Of a stretch of DNA of 59,275 nucleotides, positions 14,206-23,400 are shown one piece after another (the first letter of the stretch is position 1; each line of letters begins with the position of its first letter). A program made the translations under genes and the position numbers. The notes under the pieces are model-generated. The model saw only the letters and a list, made by a program, of their open reading frames with translations. It ran no database searches and was not told the origin of the DNA. Source of the DNA: a virus; IMG/VR virus record IMGVR_UViG_3300017757_000006, positions 1 to 59,275 of that record, one strand, 5' to 3'.

Positions 14206-15771
14206 TTATTTCTCCTGTGCATTCATCTTGTTAATAGTTTCTTGCGCCTTTGCGATTTGCAACTGCAACTGTGCGATACGAGTTTTCTTCTTATCATCAC
14301 GCCCCTGTTCTACCTCTTTAGCAGAATCTGGTTTCTTGGGTTCTTCTTCTTCTTTTACTTCAGGCTTATCGTGTGTATAACCCATCTTCTTCATTTTAAG
14401 ATGGTCATCCATAGTATTCGCCTTATAACCTTTACCAGTTTTAGGGTCGTACATCATGTGTGGTTCAAAGTTTTCTGGTAGTGGTTGTGATGGCCACTGA
14501 ATTGGTTCAATACCTTCTTTGATATCTACAGGCGAAACTGCCATATCTCCGAAAGCCATTGTAACCTTTCCATCTCTTTTATACAAATATCTTTTAGCAC
14601 TTGTAGGACTATCTTTTCTTGCCATAGTAATCTTTTCTACTGTACCTCTGCGAACCATATTCTTAGACTTGACAATATACTCAATAAAATCTTTACCCTT
14701 CTCTAGTGTAGAGTCGTGTTTGATTTTAACAGTAGAACCTTTCTTCAGTTTATCAAAAACTCGAAGCAACTTAGGGTCGTTCATCTTCATGCCTTCAACC
14801 AAAGCGTCTGTGATTTCTACTTCTTCTTTGTACATATTAAGTTCATATCTCTTATTGTCAAGATTTGCAACTTGAATTTGTACACCTTTAGACTTTCCTT
14901 TTTTATCCATACCCATCAAACGATATTTGTTTGTTTTTCCTGATGATGGTTTACGAGGCCCCATTGCAACTTTATCATCTATTTCATCTGAGTCAATTTC
15001 AATTCCAAGTTTCTTTTTTGCATAGTCATATGCATGTTGCATTGCAGCAGAGAATGTCTTGTGATATAAGTCATACTTCTCATCAAGTTCAACTTCTTCA
15101 CCCATTCTAAGTTGTTTTGAGACCATCTTAGTAGTGTTCAACATATCACGATACGACTTAGAAATCATAGCGACAAACTTTTCTTTGTCTCGTGGTTTAC
15201 GAATCATGTCGTATGCTTTTAGTAGAGTATCAACAATCTTAGAATCAACTTTTTGTTTCTTGCCGTCTTGGAATTCTAAAGAAAAGTTACCTCGTGTATC
15301 CATAGCTTTACGCAACTGTGTAACCATATTCTTACCAGCAGACTTCTGATCAGCATCAGTTGCAACGTCATCAACGTCAGCAGGGTCAATACCACGTTTA
15401 CCCATAGCCCTCATTGCATCACGTTTTGCCTTAGATGATTCTTTTACATCTTTAGGTTTGCCACATGACTCACATATTGATTCTTTACAATCACAATCAC
15501 ATGAACACATCTCTTTAACCTCTGGGTCATAGTCCGTGTTTAGTCTTTTCAGAACAGCAGCAACCTGTGGGTGGTCTGCCAATCCCTTTTTAATTTTCTC
15601 AATCGTTCTTACTGCACCACTATAGTTACCACCTTTGTAACGTGGGTCGTTTGCAATACCGATTGCCATTTTTACTTGTTTAGTGGTATACCCTCTAGAT
15701 TGAAACTTTTCATCCAATCCCTCACGAACCTCTTGAAGAGCTTCAGTCATAGTTTTAGTATATCTAGTCAT
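14206..15771 (-). CDS. large candidate internal head protein with several LxE sites
   Basis: 521 aa, basic and modular. The N-terminus MTRYTKTMTE|A follows the targeting-peptide layout (Tyr 4, M-T-E at 8-10). Further (L/I)xE sites occur at E14, E21, E231, E326 and E419, mostly at borders between helical or compositional segments. Residues 89-103 hold a cysteine cluster CSCDCDCKESICESC. It ends in a coiled coil (about 485-521). No enzyme domain recognised. It is coupled to both neighbours (8-nt overlap upstream, 1-nt gap downstream). A polyprotein cleaved in the prohead is a hypothesis. Confidence 0.6.
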   Translation of the reverse strand: MTRYTKTMTEALQEVREGLDEKFQSRGYTTKQVKMAIGIANDPRYKGGNYSGAVRTIEKIKKGLADHPQVAAVLKRLNTDYDPEVKEMCSCDCDCKESICESCGKPKDVKESSKAKRDAMRAMGKRGIDPADVDDVATDADQKSAGKNMVTQLRKAMDTRGNFSLEFQDGKKQKVDSKIVDTLLKAYDMIRKPRDKEKFVAMISKSYRDMLNTTKMVSKQLRMGEEVELDEKYDLYHKTFSAAMQHAYDYAKKKLGIEIDSDEIDDKVAMGPRKPSSGKTNKYRLMGMDKKGKSKGVQIQVANLDNKRYELNMYKEEVEITDALVEGMKMNDPKLLRVFDKLKKGSTVKIKHDSTLEKGKDFIEYIVKSKNMVRRGTVEKITMARKDSPTSAKRYLYKRDGKVTMAFGDMAVSPVDIKEGIEPIQWPSQPLPENFEPHMMYDPKTGKGYKANTMDDHLKMKKMGYTHDKPEVKEEEEPKKPDSAKEVEQGRDDKKKTRIAQLQLQIAKAQETINKMNAQEK

Positions 15772-16039
15772 TTTTTTCTTCCCAAATTTTAAGAACTAGT
15801 TGACCCGTTCTCTTTATTATTCTGTGATACTCCATCTTAGGTATCCTGTATAGTTTTCCTTTTGACATCTCTTCTGGTAATTGATTGTCCATTTGTAATT
15901 TCCAACCTATACCAGATATGACAGATACTTCTCTTGTCCTTTTATCTCTGTGCCAGATTAACTCTTGTTCATCTACAGACTCACTAAAAGTTCTCAGTAT
16001 TGTATCTTCGTGTCTTTGGTCATCATATGGGTTTACCAA
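15764..16039 (-). CDS. conserved-looking 91-aa protein
   Basis: A compact soluble protein with LIWHRDKRTREVSVISG (about 27-43) followed by WKLQMDNQLP and a C-terminal YHRIIKRTGQLVLKIWEE. The mix of beta-type hydrophobics and His/Arg suggests a small folded domain. It overlaps the 652-aa gene by 7 nt and the 521-aa gene by 8 nt, so all three are made together. No family recognised. Confidence 0.6.
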   Translation of the reverse strand: MVNPYDDQRHEDTILRTFSESVDEQELIWHRDKRTREVSVISGIGWKLQMDNQLPEEMSKGKLYRIPKMEYHRIIKRTGQLVLKIWEEKND

Positions 16040-17991
16040 AAGAAGTTGCCCCCACCAGACAAACCAAGTTGTTTAGCATATCTCGGCATGTTACATGCCC
16101 AATATCCTGCCTTTGTCTTATCTTTTTTATTTGCACAATCATGTCTTGCAGCAAATGATTTTCTTGCCTCTTTGTCATTTAACTTGATTTTTAATCCAGT
16201 TGTATCACCCCATGATACCTTTTTGATATTTCCAGATGATGGGTCTTTGACATAGACATAGTATTTCTTCGGCCCGCCTGCCTTAGGTTTATTTAGTTCA
16301 ACGTCTTTTCCTTGATACTCTGATTCCATCATTGGACAATCTAGTGGAACATTCTCCCCCTCATAGACTGCGTACTTACCGATATCACCTTCCATCAATT
16401 CCTTATTGAACCCTGTAGGATTAAACTCTCCAGACTTATACTCAACTCTTTTCTCTTGGAAGAACTCGTAGTACTTCTCAGAACCAACACGATATTCGTT
16501 TGATTCTATTAAACTTGCAGTCTTGCATTCTTGACAACAATCTTCTGTTCCACAATGCAAATGTTCTTTGAATGAGATGATAGGTTTAGAAGGAGCCATT
16601 TGATTACTTTCTTTTACTTCAGTTTCTTCTTTCTGTCCCTTTGCTTGTTTCCACAAGTCTGCATCACCAGTAGTTCTAGTCTTACCACCAGTGATAAAAG
16701 AGTTAACTCTAGCAAACGCCCACTGCTGTGGTGTTGTGCCAGGGCGGTGTCCTGTCTTCCACGCCGCCATACCTCTATCGTATACTTTCTTTAGAATACC
16801 ATATGAGATACCAGACTTGTCTGCTTTCTTAACAAGTCCTTCAATCTTCTCATCTAGCAACATAAGTTCAACTTCAGGCGGATAATTATATCCCTCTTTA
16901 GGAACACAGTTTGGCACCATTTTGCCGCCCTTCTTCTTCATTCCTTGTTGTGTGTGAGTATCCCAACATGGGTCGTCTTCACCAAACATTTGTTTGAACT
17001 TCTTTGTATGCTTGGATGGTTTAGTCTCTGCACCCTTATCGCCAGGAGCAGGCCCATCCTTTGCTTTTGCAAAATGTGCTGCACGTTTCTTTTTAGTAGA
17101 TACTGACATTTCATCACCATCAGCATCTTTTGCATAATACTTTGCTGGTTCAGTACCTTTTCTATCTTTAATATCTTTGTCTTGTTTTACTTCATATAAC
17201 CACTTCTTGTGAGTAGTACCGTCTTGTTCTGAGAACACAAGATAGTTTGTGCCTCTACGAATAACTTTACCAGATACGCCTGTGTAGTTATCTTCTACAA
17301 TATCACCAATTGCATAGATTGTACCTTCAATGTACATATCACGAATTACATCTTCTTCTGTCTGTTCTACTTGGTGTACAATGAAAGACTCACGAATGCC
17401 CATATGTTTACGAACATCTTTGAATAAAGACATTCCTTGTTTGAAGTTTTTAGGAAGTCCATTCTTAAAAGAATCAAAATCATCAGCAGATGCTGCAGCA
17501 CGCATCTTAGAAGCAGACATCCCTGTCACTCCCTCTGCATCTGGGTCTCTTTCACCAGCAGATACAACCTCAATATTGTCGAACCCATAGTAACCGTGTC
17601 TACCTTCAACACCATTATACTTGTTCAACAATGTATCAAACTCTGTTACACGATCAGAACCAACAACCATCACGACTGATTTATGTCCTTTATTGTGTAG
17701 TGATACTGCAATTTCGAATACTTGTCTCGCTTTATCAACAACAATGTTCCTTGCATGTTTTGGGAACATCTTCTTCATGTAAGCAACTTTCTTACTGTAA
17801 GGAAGAGGGTCTTTCTTAGGGTTCTCTGAGTGTGATGCAAAAACATAGTATGGAGCGCCAGGATTTTTCTTTGCCTGTTTCTCTACTGCTTCTAAAAGTT
17901 TTTCATGTCCTGTAGTTGGTGGATTGAATCTACCAAAGGTGAAAACACATGTATCCCCACGAGCTTCTCTAATGTCTTTGAAACTTTTCAT
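16033..17991 (-). CDS. multidomain capsid-targeted nucleotidyltransferase (candidate cargo polyprotein)
   Basis: 652 aa. It starts MKSFKDIRE|A, a targeting-type peptide. Residues 13-195 are a cytidylyltransferase-like domain (FGRFNPPTTGHEKLL, SASKMR), the fold of NMN/cofactor adenylyltransferases. Residues 222-268 look like an SH3/KOW-type barrel; 283-310 a short KYYAKDADGDEMSVSTKKKR module; 341-365 CWDTHTQQGMKKKGGKMVP; 390-448 a module with YGILKKVYDRGMAAWKTGH. Residues 470-500 carry a CCxxC cluster, and 575-652 a C-terminal module ending AKQLGLSGGGNFFW. (L/I/M)xE sites at E201, E381, E496, E534 and E556 fall between modules. Enzyme specificity is unknown. Confidence 0.7.
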   Translation of the reverse strand: MKSFKDIREARGDTCVFTFGRFNPPTTGHEKLLEAVEKQAKKNPGAPYYVFASHSENPKKDPLPYSKKVAYMKKMFPKHARNIVVDKARQVFEIAVSLHNKGHKSVVMVVGSDRVTEFDTLLNKYNGVEGRHGYYGFDNIEVVSAGERDPDAEGVTGMSASKMRAAASADDFDSFKNGLPKNFKQGMSLFKDVRKHMGIRESFIVHQVEQTEEDVIRDMYIEGTIYAIGDIVEDNYTGVSGKVIRRGTNYLVFSEQDGTTHKKWLYEVKQDKDIKDRKGTEPAKYYAKDADGDEMSVSTKKKRAAHFAKAKDGPAPGDKGAETKPSKHTKKFKQMFGEDDPCWDTHTQQGMKKKGGKMVPNCVPKEGYNYPPEVELMLLDEKIEGLVKKADKSGISYGILKKVYDRGMAAWKTGHRPGTTPQQWAFARVNSFITGGKTRTTGDADLWKQAKGQKEETEVKESNQMAPSKPIISFKEHLHCGTEDCCQECKTASLIESNEYRVGSEKYYEFFQEKRVEYKSGEFNPTGFNKELMEGDIGKYAVYEGENVPLDCPMMESEYQGKDVELNKPKAGGPKKYYVYVKDPSSGNIKKVSWGDTTGLKIKLNDKEARKSFAARHDCANKKDKTKAGYWACNMPRYAKQLGLSGGGNFFW

Positions 17992-18383
17992 TATTCCGTA
18001 CCCATTCCTCTTGCCTTTTTAAGTCTTTCCAACTCCGACTTACGGAGTTTAACCATTAACTTTTTTGCAATCTTTTTAACTGCAGCGCCCTTAGTTTTCA
18101 TTATTCTATTATCTAGGTTCTGTCTTTGCATCAAAGATAGGTTTGCATATTCGTTTGGTTCTAGTCCAGCAAACTTCTTAATAATAAATTGCTTTGCTTG
18201 TTTATTTGCACGTTGTTTAAGTTTGCCATCTGAGGCTAACTTCTTTTTATTTCTTGCAACCTTTGCCTTGAATGCAGAAGACTTTGTAAGTTTCTTCATT
18301 CGTAAACCCATCTTGCGTCTAGTCGCAACAGACAGCGCTTTACGTTCAGTCAAGTCAGATATGAGATCATTCCATTCAATCAT
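17991..18383 (-). CDS. very basic candidate internal protein
   Basis: 130 aa from the ATG at 18383, which overlaps the upstream stop as ATGA; a GTG at 18392 is possible. About a quarter of residues are Lys or Arg, with a strong positive charge throughout (KLTKSSAFKAKVARNKKK). The N-terminus MIEWNDLISDLTE has Trp at 4 and L-T-E at 11-13, loosely like the targeting peptide. A DNA-binding protein packaged with the genome, comparable to T4 IPIII in charge, is a reasonable inference. It ends in a 1-nt overlap with the 652-aa gene. Confidence 0.6.
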   Translation of the reverse strand: MIEWNDLISDLTERKALSVATRRKMGLRMKKLTKSSAFKAKVARNKKKLASDGKLKQRANKQAKQFIIKKFAGLEPNEYANLSLMQRQNLDNRIMKTKGAAVKKIAKKLMVKLRKSELERLKKARGMGTE

Positions 18384-19630
18384 TTGTCCCACGCCTTAAT
18401 TGCAGTAAAGTTATTAAAACTAAATTCCATACGGTCTACTAGTTTTACTGCATCACCAGATACCCTGTCGATTGCAACATAACCTTCTGGATTAGTAACC
18501 TTAAATCCATTTGATGTTTTAATGAATGTATCAGTTAATCCCTTGACACTATTTAGTTTCTTAACAATTCCCATCTTTGCATCAACCAAGTGTCCTTGGA
18601 AGGCAATGATGTTCTCTAAATTCTTTGTGTGTTTTTTGACTTCACGAAGATACTCAGTCTGAAGATTGGTATACTTCTCTTTACCTTTGTCACTTTTAAC
18701 TTTGTCTATTTGTTTTTGAATTGCATCGAATACCCACTTCTCGTATCCCTTTGCATGTCCTCTGGGGTCACTAATCTTCTGTCCCTGTCGAACTTTACTA
18801 TTATTGTATGTTTTTAATTGAGCACCGGCAAGTTGTCCTGTAAATACATCCTGTAGTTTTAAGAACTTGTTTAATTGTGCAGAATTAATTTTCCTAAATG
18901 TAGAACCAGCAGATGATAATGATTTAGTGACAACAGCAGTCTCAGTTGCTGTCATAGTTGCCTTACCAGATACATCCTTGTATGTTGCATCGTCCATCCA
19001 AACAGATGAGGGTTTGGTAAGTCCCTTAATGTTTGCACCGAATTTAGCTTTCATCCCTTGCAAATCACTACCAGAATATGTTGTGTGCCATACGACACCA
19101 ATCTTTGAATACTTGATTATTTTGCCCAAGTCAGAGTTTACATCTACTGCATATACGATTGTGTTTGGTTGAAAGGTATAATACTTCTTACCTTCGATAG
19201 TTGTTGTGTCAACATCTTCAGAAGTATACATCAAGTCGCCCTGTAGAACGTCTTTGATACCTAACTTGGAAAACTCTGCAAGTGCAATTTTGAACTTAGT
19301 GTTCAGTGAACCAGAAAGTCCATCTGCATCAATCTCTTCAGATGTTTTGTAGAGTTTTGGAGTTGCGTTGAATACTGACTTCTTTGCAACAAAGAATTTA
19401 CCATCAGCAGGGTCGATACCAGCAAAGATTGCGGGCGCACCATCCCACTTGACAGTCATATTTACAGATGAACGAGATGCACCAGCTAACATGTCTCTGA
19501 GTGAACGAACAAAGTTAATTGCTGCTCTACCGCCAGGCACTCCGAAATTCAAAATTTCGTCTTCGATGTGTTCTAAGTGTAGGTTTTTCCCACCTTTATC
19601 TTCAGCGAGATACCCCGAAAAGTTTAGCAT
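18380..19630 (-). CDS. ligase/nucleotidyltransferase-superfamily protein with capsid-targeting N-terminus
   Basis: 416 aa. The N-terminus MLNFSGYLAE|D matches the T4 internal-protein peptide (aromatic 4 and 7, L-A-E 8-10). K61 lies in VKWDGAPAIF, the KxDG motif I of DNA/RNA ligases and capping enzymes. Downstream candidates are FVAKKS (80-85), LQGDLMY (129-135, motif III-like) and IGVVWHTTYSG (177-187, motif IV-like). The rest is helical. Polynucleotide ligation or adenylation is therefore likely but unproven. It has its own TATAAATA late promoter, unlike T4 ligase gp30, which is early. Confidence 0.7.
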   Translation of the reverse strand: MLNFSGYLAEDKGGKNLHLEHIEDEILNFGVPGGRAAINFVRSLRDMLAGASRSSVNMTVKWDGAPAIFAGIDPADGKFFVAKKSVFNATPKLYKTSEEIDADGLSGSLNTKFKIALAEFSKLGIKDVLQGDLMYTSEDVDTTTIEGKKYYTFQPNTIVYAVDVNSDLGKIIKYSKIGVVWHTTYSGSDLQGMKAKFGANIKGLTKPSSVWMDDATYKDVSGKATMTATETAVVTKSLSSAGSTFRKINSAQLNKFLKLQDVFTGQLAGAQLKTYNNSKVRQGQKISDPRGHAKGYEKWVFDAIQKQIDKVKSDKGKEKYTNLQTEYLREVKKHTKNLENIIAFQGHLVDAKMGIVKKLNSVKGLTDTFIKTSNGFKVTNPEGYVAIDRVSGDAVKLVDRMEFSFNNFTAIKAWDK

Positions 19631-19668
19631 TTAGCACCGTTTCCATTTATACAAAGTTATTACTATTC

Positions 19669-19676
19669 TATTTATA
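19669..19676 (-). promoter_or_regulatory. late promoter (TATAAATA)
   Basis: Exact late element, 38 nt upstream of the start of the ligase-like gene at 19630. It would drive the whole coupled cargo cluster 18380-13614 late in infection. Confidence 0.75.
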
Positions 19677-19687
19677 AGGAAACATAC

Positions 19688-21067
19688 TTAGAACTTTATA
19701 TCACCGAACTTTTCATAGCGTGAATTTTGTCCTTTATCAAAGGCTGGTGTGTCATCTTGTCCACTATCTATTATATCTTCTTGCGCTTCCTGTTCACAAT
19801 CATACAACTTCATCTTACCCCTGTCAATACCCACAACAAACCTTTTGTTTGTGCCAGGGTCATTATATCTGTTTTTCAACTGTTTTACCATCAACTGATT
19901 CAGTCCTTCTAACTCTTCAGTAGATATTAGTGCAAACATCAAATCAGCAGTAGCAGGCAAACCAAATGATTCTGAAGTATCTTCAAGTCCAACATCAGAG
20001 TTTGCATAACCACCACGAGTAGTTTGAGTAGCAGACATAATAGGTAAATTCATTTCAACTGCAAGTCCACGCAGTTCTTCTGCAATCGCCTTGATATAGA
20101 AATAAGAACCAATAGTTGCATTACCCTTGAAACGAGATGACCCACAAATGTTTAGATAGTCAATAAAGATAATATCTGGTGCAAATGATTTTTTCAATGC
20201 AAGTTCTTTGATTAGACTACGAAAGTGTCCACTATGAGCAGATGCAGTAGGATATTCTTTAATGATTAGTCTACCACTTGTTTTCTCATTAATCTTCTTA
20301 ACCCTATCAGTGAACATCTTCTTTGGTAGATTGTGTAAGTCTTCCATAGACACATTCATCAAGTTTGCATCAATACGTTCTGCAATACGTTCTTCTGCCA
20401 TTTCTAAAGTAATGTATAGAACATTCTTACCTTGCATCAAAGTAGATGCAGCCATGTGACACATAAACAACGATTTACCTACACCAGTACCAGCAAGGGC
20501 AATGTTTAGTGTTTTCTGTGGAAGTCCACCTTTAGTAATCTTGTTGAAATACTCTAAGTCAAATTCTAGTTTCTCTTCTTTCTTGTGATAGAATTCAAAA
20601 CGATCTTCTGCGTCTTCAATATAGTTGTGTCCAATATGTTGGTCAAATCCAACTGCAAGTGCCTCAGATAGAATAGATGGAATTGCTTCTTGATTATGTT
20701 GTTTGTCTTTACCTTCAATAATCTGAATACCAGATAAGATTGCATTGTATACTGCTTTGTCTTTACAAAACTTCTCAGTAGTATTAACCAACCACTGCAT
20801 ATCAACTTCAGCTTCATTAAGAGATTCAAGTACCTCAACAACTTTCTGGAATTCAGTACCATTCAAGTCTTTTCTGTTATCAAGTTCAATAGACAAAGTT
20901 TCCTTTGTCGCCATCGCCTGATACTTATCCATGAAGTTGTAAATCTCTTCAAAGAGTATACGATCAGTTTTGTCTTGGAAATATTCACCCTTAATAAAAG
21001 GTAACACCCTACGGGCATACGATTCATTAAAAATGAGGTTACTGAATATTGTCTTTTCTATCGTCAT
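19688..21067 (-). CDS. 41: replicative DNA helicase (T4 gp41-like)
   Basis: 459 aa from the ATG at 21067 (MTIEKTIFSN), which fits the usual family start; an upstream ATG at 21094 adds 9 residues. It is a DnaB/RecA-fold helicase with Walker A GTGVGKS (193-199), LYITLEMAEERIAERID, FIDYLN (Walker B) and an ATQTTRGGY loop. It would unwind DNA ahead of the polymerase and recruit the primase encoded at 5075-6091. It overlaps the small gene upstream by 29 nt. Confidence 0.93.
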   Translation of the reverse strand: MTIEKTIFSNLIFNESYARRVLPFIKGEYFQDKTDRILFEEIYNFMDKYQAMATKETLSIELDNRKDLNGTEFQKVVEVLESLNEAEVDMQWLVNTTEKFCKDKAVYNAILSGIQIIEGKDKQHNQEAIPSILSEALAVGFDQHIGHNYIEDAEDRFEFYHKKEEKLEFDLEYFNKITKGGLPQKTLNIALAGTGVGKSLFMCHMAASTLMQGKNVLYITLEMAEERIAERIDANLMNVSMEDLHNLPKKMFTDRVKKINEKTSGRLIIKEYPTASAHSGHFRSLIKELALKKSFAPDIIFIDYLNICGSSRFKGNATIGSYFYIKAIAEELRGLAVEMNLPIMSATQTTRGGYANSDVGLEDTSESFGLPATADLMFALISTEELEGLNQLMVKQLKNRYNDPGTNKRFVVGIDRGKMKLYDCEQEAQEDIIDSGQDDTPAFDKGQNSRYEKFGDIKF

Positions 21068-21365
21068 CGCTTGCATCTGTAAAGTGGCCCTCATCTATAT
21101 TCTGTTCAATTAAATGTGCTAGAATGTCTCCAATGAGATTAAAGAAATCATCACCAAAGCATTCTTTACCTAGTCCATTAGAGTCTAACATATTCCACTC
21201 AAATTGTAAAGAGGCATTTTCTTTTTTTTCGTCTTCTATTATAGAAACTTTACCATACTCGTATACAACACCTTGCCACATACCAGCTTTTTCTGTAAGT
21301 CCTATACCTGTCCATGTCTTAGATTCGTTCTCTACAAACTTGTAATACTCACCCATGTCAGACAT
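21039..21365 (-). CDS. hypothetical 108-aa protein
   Basis: An acidic protein beginning [20 protein letters not shown], with a C-terminal helical part. It is placed between the oxygenase gene (8-nt overlap) and the helicase gene (overlap), so it belongs to the uvsX-gp41 transcript. ATGs at 21365 and 21356 are both possible. No domain recognised. Confidence 0.6.
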   Translation of the reverse strand: MSDMGEYYKFVENESKTWTGIGLTEKAGMWQGVVYEYGKVSIIEDEKKENASLQFEWNMLDSNGLGKECFGDDFFNLIGDILAHLIEQNIDEGHFTDASDDDRKDNIQ

Positions 21366-21903
21366 AATGTAGATAACTCCCTATAATATATTTTGGTTTA
21401 TCAATTGGTTTTCTTCCAGCATGTAAATGTGTCCACATTGGGGGGAACATTGTCATCCTACCTGTCTTTGGTTGAACAGAAATATCAAATTGTGGAAACT
21501 CTGTGTGGCCACCTTCATTATCATTTAGATATAAAAAGAACACCAAGAACCTTGGCGCACTATCAATACTACCAACGTCAACATGATTGTCGAACTCATC
21601 AACATCATTAGGCATATATCTTTTCATTCTAAAGTTTTCAAATGCAAACTGTTGTGGAAACATTCTTTCTGTTATATCACAGTCTTTCATATACTTATCA
21701 ATGTAACTGAAGAAAACCTCTTGAAGAGTATCTTCAAAAGGCTTCCACTGTTCATGCAGTTGTAGTGTTACTTGTTTGAAAGAACGATGACCATCAAGAA
21801 CGACTTCCTCATGGTGTTGAGGAAACCGTTCAAACATGGCAATGAGTTGTTTTGATAACGACTCAGATATTACGTTCTCATACGTCTGTATTAGGTTCTG
21901 CAT
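21358..21903 (-). CDS. 2-oxoglutarate/Fe(II)-dependent oxygenase (prolyl-4-hydroxylase type)
   Basis: 181 aa from the ATG at 21903 ([11 protein letters not shown]), which overlaps the uvsX end by 26 nt. The double-stranded beta-helix motifs are present: HxD in NHVDVG, the distal histidine in THLHAG, and a Lys/Tyr region ([12 protein letters not shown]) for 2-oxoglutarate. The GGHTEFP segment is typical of the P4H subgroup. Such genes are frequent in marine T4-like phages. The substrate (protein, nucleic acid or other) cannot be read from sequence. Confidence 0.85.
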   Translation of the reverse strand: MQNLIQTYENVISESLSKQLIAMFERFPQHHEEVVLDGHRSFKQVTLQLHEQWKPFEDTLQEVFFSYIDKYMKDCDITERMFPQQFAFENFRMKRYMPNDVDEFDNHVDVGSIDSAPRFLVFFLYLNDNEGGHTEFPQFDISVQPKTGRMTMFPPMWTHLHAGRKPIDKPKYIIGSYLHYV

Positions 21904-22957
21904 CTTCTGGTAATTCCTCAACTGATTCTTCAACATCTGCCAGTTTTGTCCCATACTTAAATTCTTTACCAGCGACAACATCTAGTTGTTGCATCACTTC
22001 CTCAGTAAAGTATTTCTCTGGGTTGTTATTAATAGTTTTACCAAATGTTTTTGTACCATCAGGCAACTCAATACGAGTTGATACTGACTTAAATATACCA
22101 TACTTGATTGCAAGTTCTAGCAAACCATAGTATCTATCAAGTCCACGTTCATACATTAATCGTACATCAACCATCTTATGTTCAATAGTTAATCGTGACT
22201 TAGCATTCTTACAGTGAATAATGTTACCAACAACAGCAGTTCCATCTTTCTCTTTCTTCTTGGAAAGATATACGATAGATGATGCCGCATACTTTAGTCC
22301 AGAACCACCACCCATTTCTTTGGTAGGGAACATAGAACCAACTACGTCATATGTGTGATTAGTAACAATCATAGGTACTTTTGCTTTACCTAATTTAAGT
22401 GTCAGTACACGAAATGTTGCCTTAACAATCTGAGCCCTTGTCATATCCCTAGTCTCTTTACCTTCGGCAGTATCTTCTACTTCTTTCGTTGTAGATAACA
22501 TACCAAGTGAATCAAGACATAACATCATAGGAGCTCGTTGTCCTTCTGGTGTTTCTAAGTATTTGTCTAGAACCTTAATCGACTGTGTTCTAAACTCTTG
22601 TACTGTTGTTACAGGTAAGATAACCATACGAGAGGGGTCAATTCCTCTGTCAACTACCATCTGTCTTGTGATTGCAGATTCAGACTCAAAATACAACACA
22701 CCAGCATCTGGGTTTGCATCAAGGAATGACTTTACCATGCCCATCAAAAAGAATGTTTTACCTGTTGCACTTTCGCCTGCAATAGCAGTAATCTTGTTGG
22801 ATGCAAGTCCACCATAGATACTACCAGACAAAAGAGCGTTGAAGATATATGAACCAGTATCAATGAAGGAATCTACATCCCCCGCTTCAACGCCATCTGA
22901 TACTAGTGCAGCGTATTCATTGCCCGCTGTTTTGGCAATATCTTTCAAAAAGTCCAA
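21878..22957 (-). CDS. uvsX: UvsX recombinase (RecA family)
   Basis: 359 aa. Walker A GESATGKT (61-68), [10 protein letters not shown], a Walker B-type [10 protein letters not shown] and a T4-type VTNHTYDV segment identify the T4 UvsX family. It forms filaments on ssDNA for strand exchange and recombination-dependent replication, with UvsY (40327-40755), gp46/47 and UvsW, all present in this window. It follows the MazG gene without a gap. Confidence 0.94.
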   Translation of the reverse strand: MDFLKDIAKTAGNEYAALVSDGVEAGDVDSFIDTGSYIFNALLSGSIYGGLASNKITAIAGESATGKTFFLMGMVKSFLDANPDAGVLYFESESAITRQMVVDRGIDPSRMVILPVTTVQEFRTQSIKVLDKYLETPEGQRAPMMLCLDSLGMLSTTKEVEDTAEGKETRDMTRAQIVKATFRVLTLKLGKAKVPMIVTNHTYDVVGSMFPTKEMGGGSGLKYAASSIVYLSKKKEKDGTAVVGNIIHCKNAKSRLTIEHKMVDVRLMYERGLDRYYGLLELAIKYGIFKSVSTRIELPDGTKTFGKTINNNPEKYFTEEVMQQLDVVAGKEFKYGTKLADVEESVEELPEDAEPNTDV

Positions 22958-23365
22958 TTATAAATCTCCTTCTTCTCTGTTTTCAGAACGAAATGAGTCG
23001 AACCCATCTGGGTATCGTGCTTCAAGTTTGTCTGTGTTCATATATATGATTTCCTCTATATTAGTATCCAGAGCAATACATGCCTGACTAATATACCAAA
23101 GAATATCACCCAATTCACGCTTAGCGTGCCATACAGTTTGGTCGTCCATAGGTTTTCCTTGGAACAAACACTTCTTCACAATCTCTGTGAATTCACCACT
23201 CTCTGCACTCAATCCCATTGCAGCAGTGATTAGACGTTCTGGTGGAACACCAAAATCATCAATAATGTCCAGTGCATCACCAAATGCATCTGGATCTTTA
23301 GATTCGTCACTAGTCACCTGATCGACAAATCTTATGTAATCTATCAATAATGTATCGTCACGCAT
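22958..23365 (-). CDS. mazG: MazG-like nucleotide pyrophosphohydrolase
   Basis: 135 aa, all-alpha. The metal-binding pattern is AESGEFTEIVKK (about 53-65) and ELGDILWY (about 83-90), i.e. ExxE plus ExxD of the MazG/dUTPase superfamily. In phages it may hydrolyse (d)NTPs or alarmones to steer host physiology. It is the first gene after the promoter at 23401-23429, with a good Shine-Dalgarno (AAAGGAG), and is therefore early, in one transcript with uvsX and the gp41 helicase. Confidence 0.85.
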   Translation of the reverse strand: MRDDTLLIDYIRFVDQVTSDESKDPDAFGDALDIIDDFGVPPERLITAAMGLSAESGEFTEIVKKCLFQGKPMDDQTVWHAKRELGDILWYISQACIALDTNIEEIIYMNTDKLEARYPDGFDSFRSENREEGDL

Positions 23366-23400
23366 ATAGCATCTCCTTTAGTTATAGGTTATAGTTTACT

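Noticed and set aside
17905-18399. Plus-strand 164-aa hydrophobic ORF resembling a membrane protein
   Set aside because: Antisense to the very basic gene 17991-18383; hydrophobicity results from complementing Lys codons. No promoter or Shine-Dalgarno on that strand.
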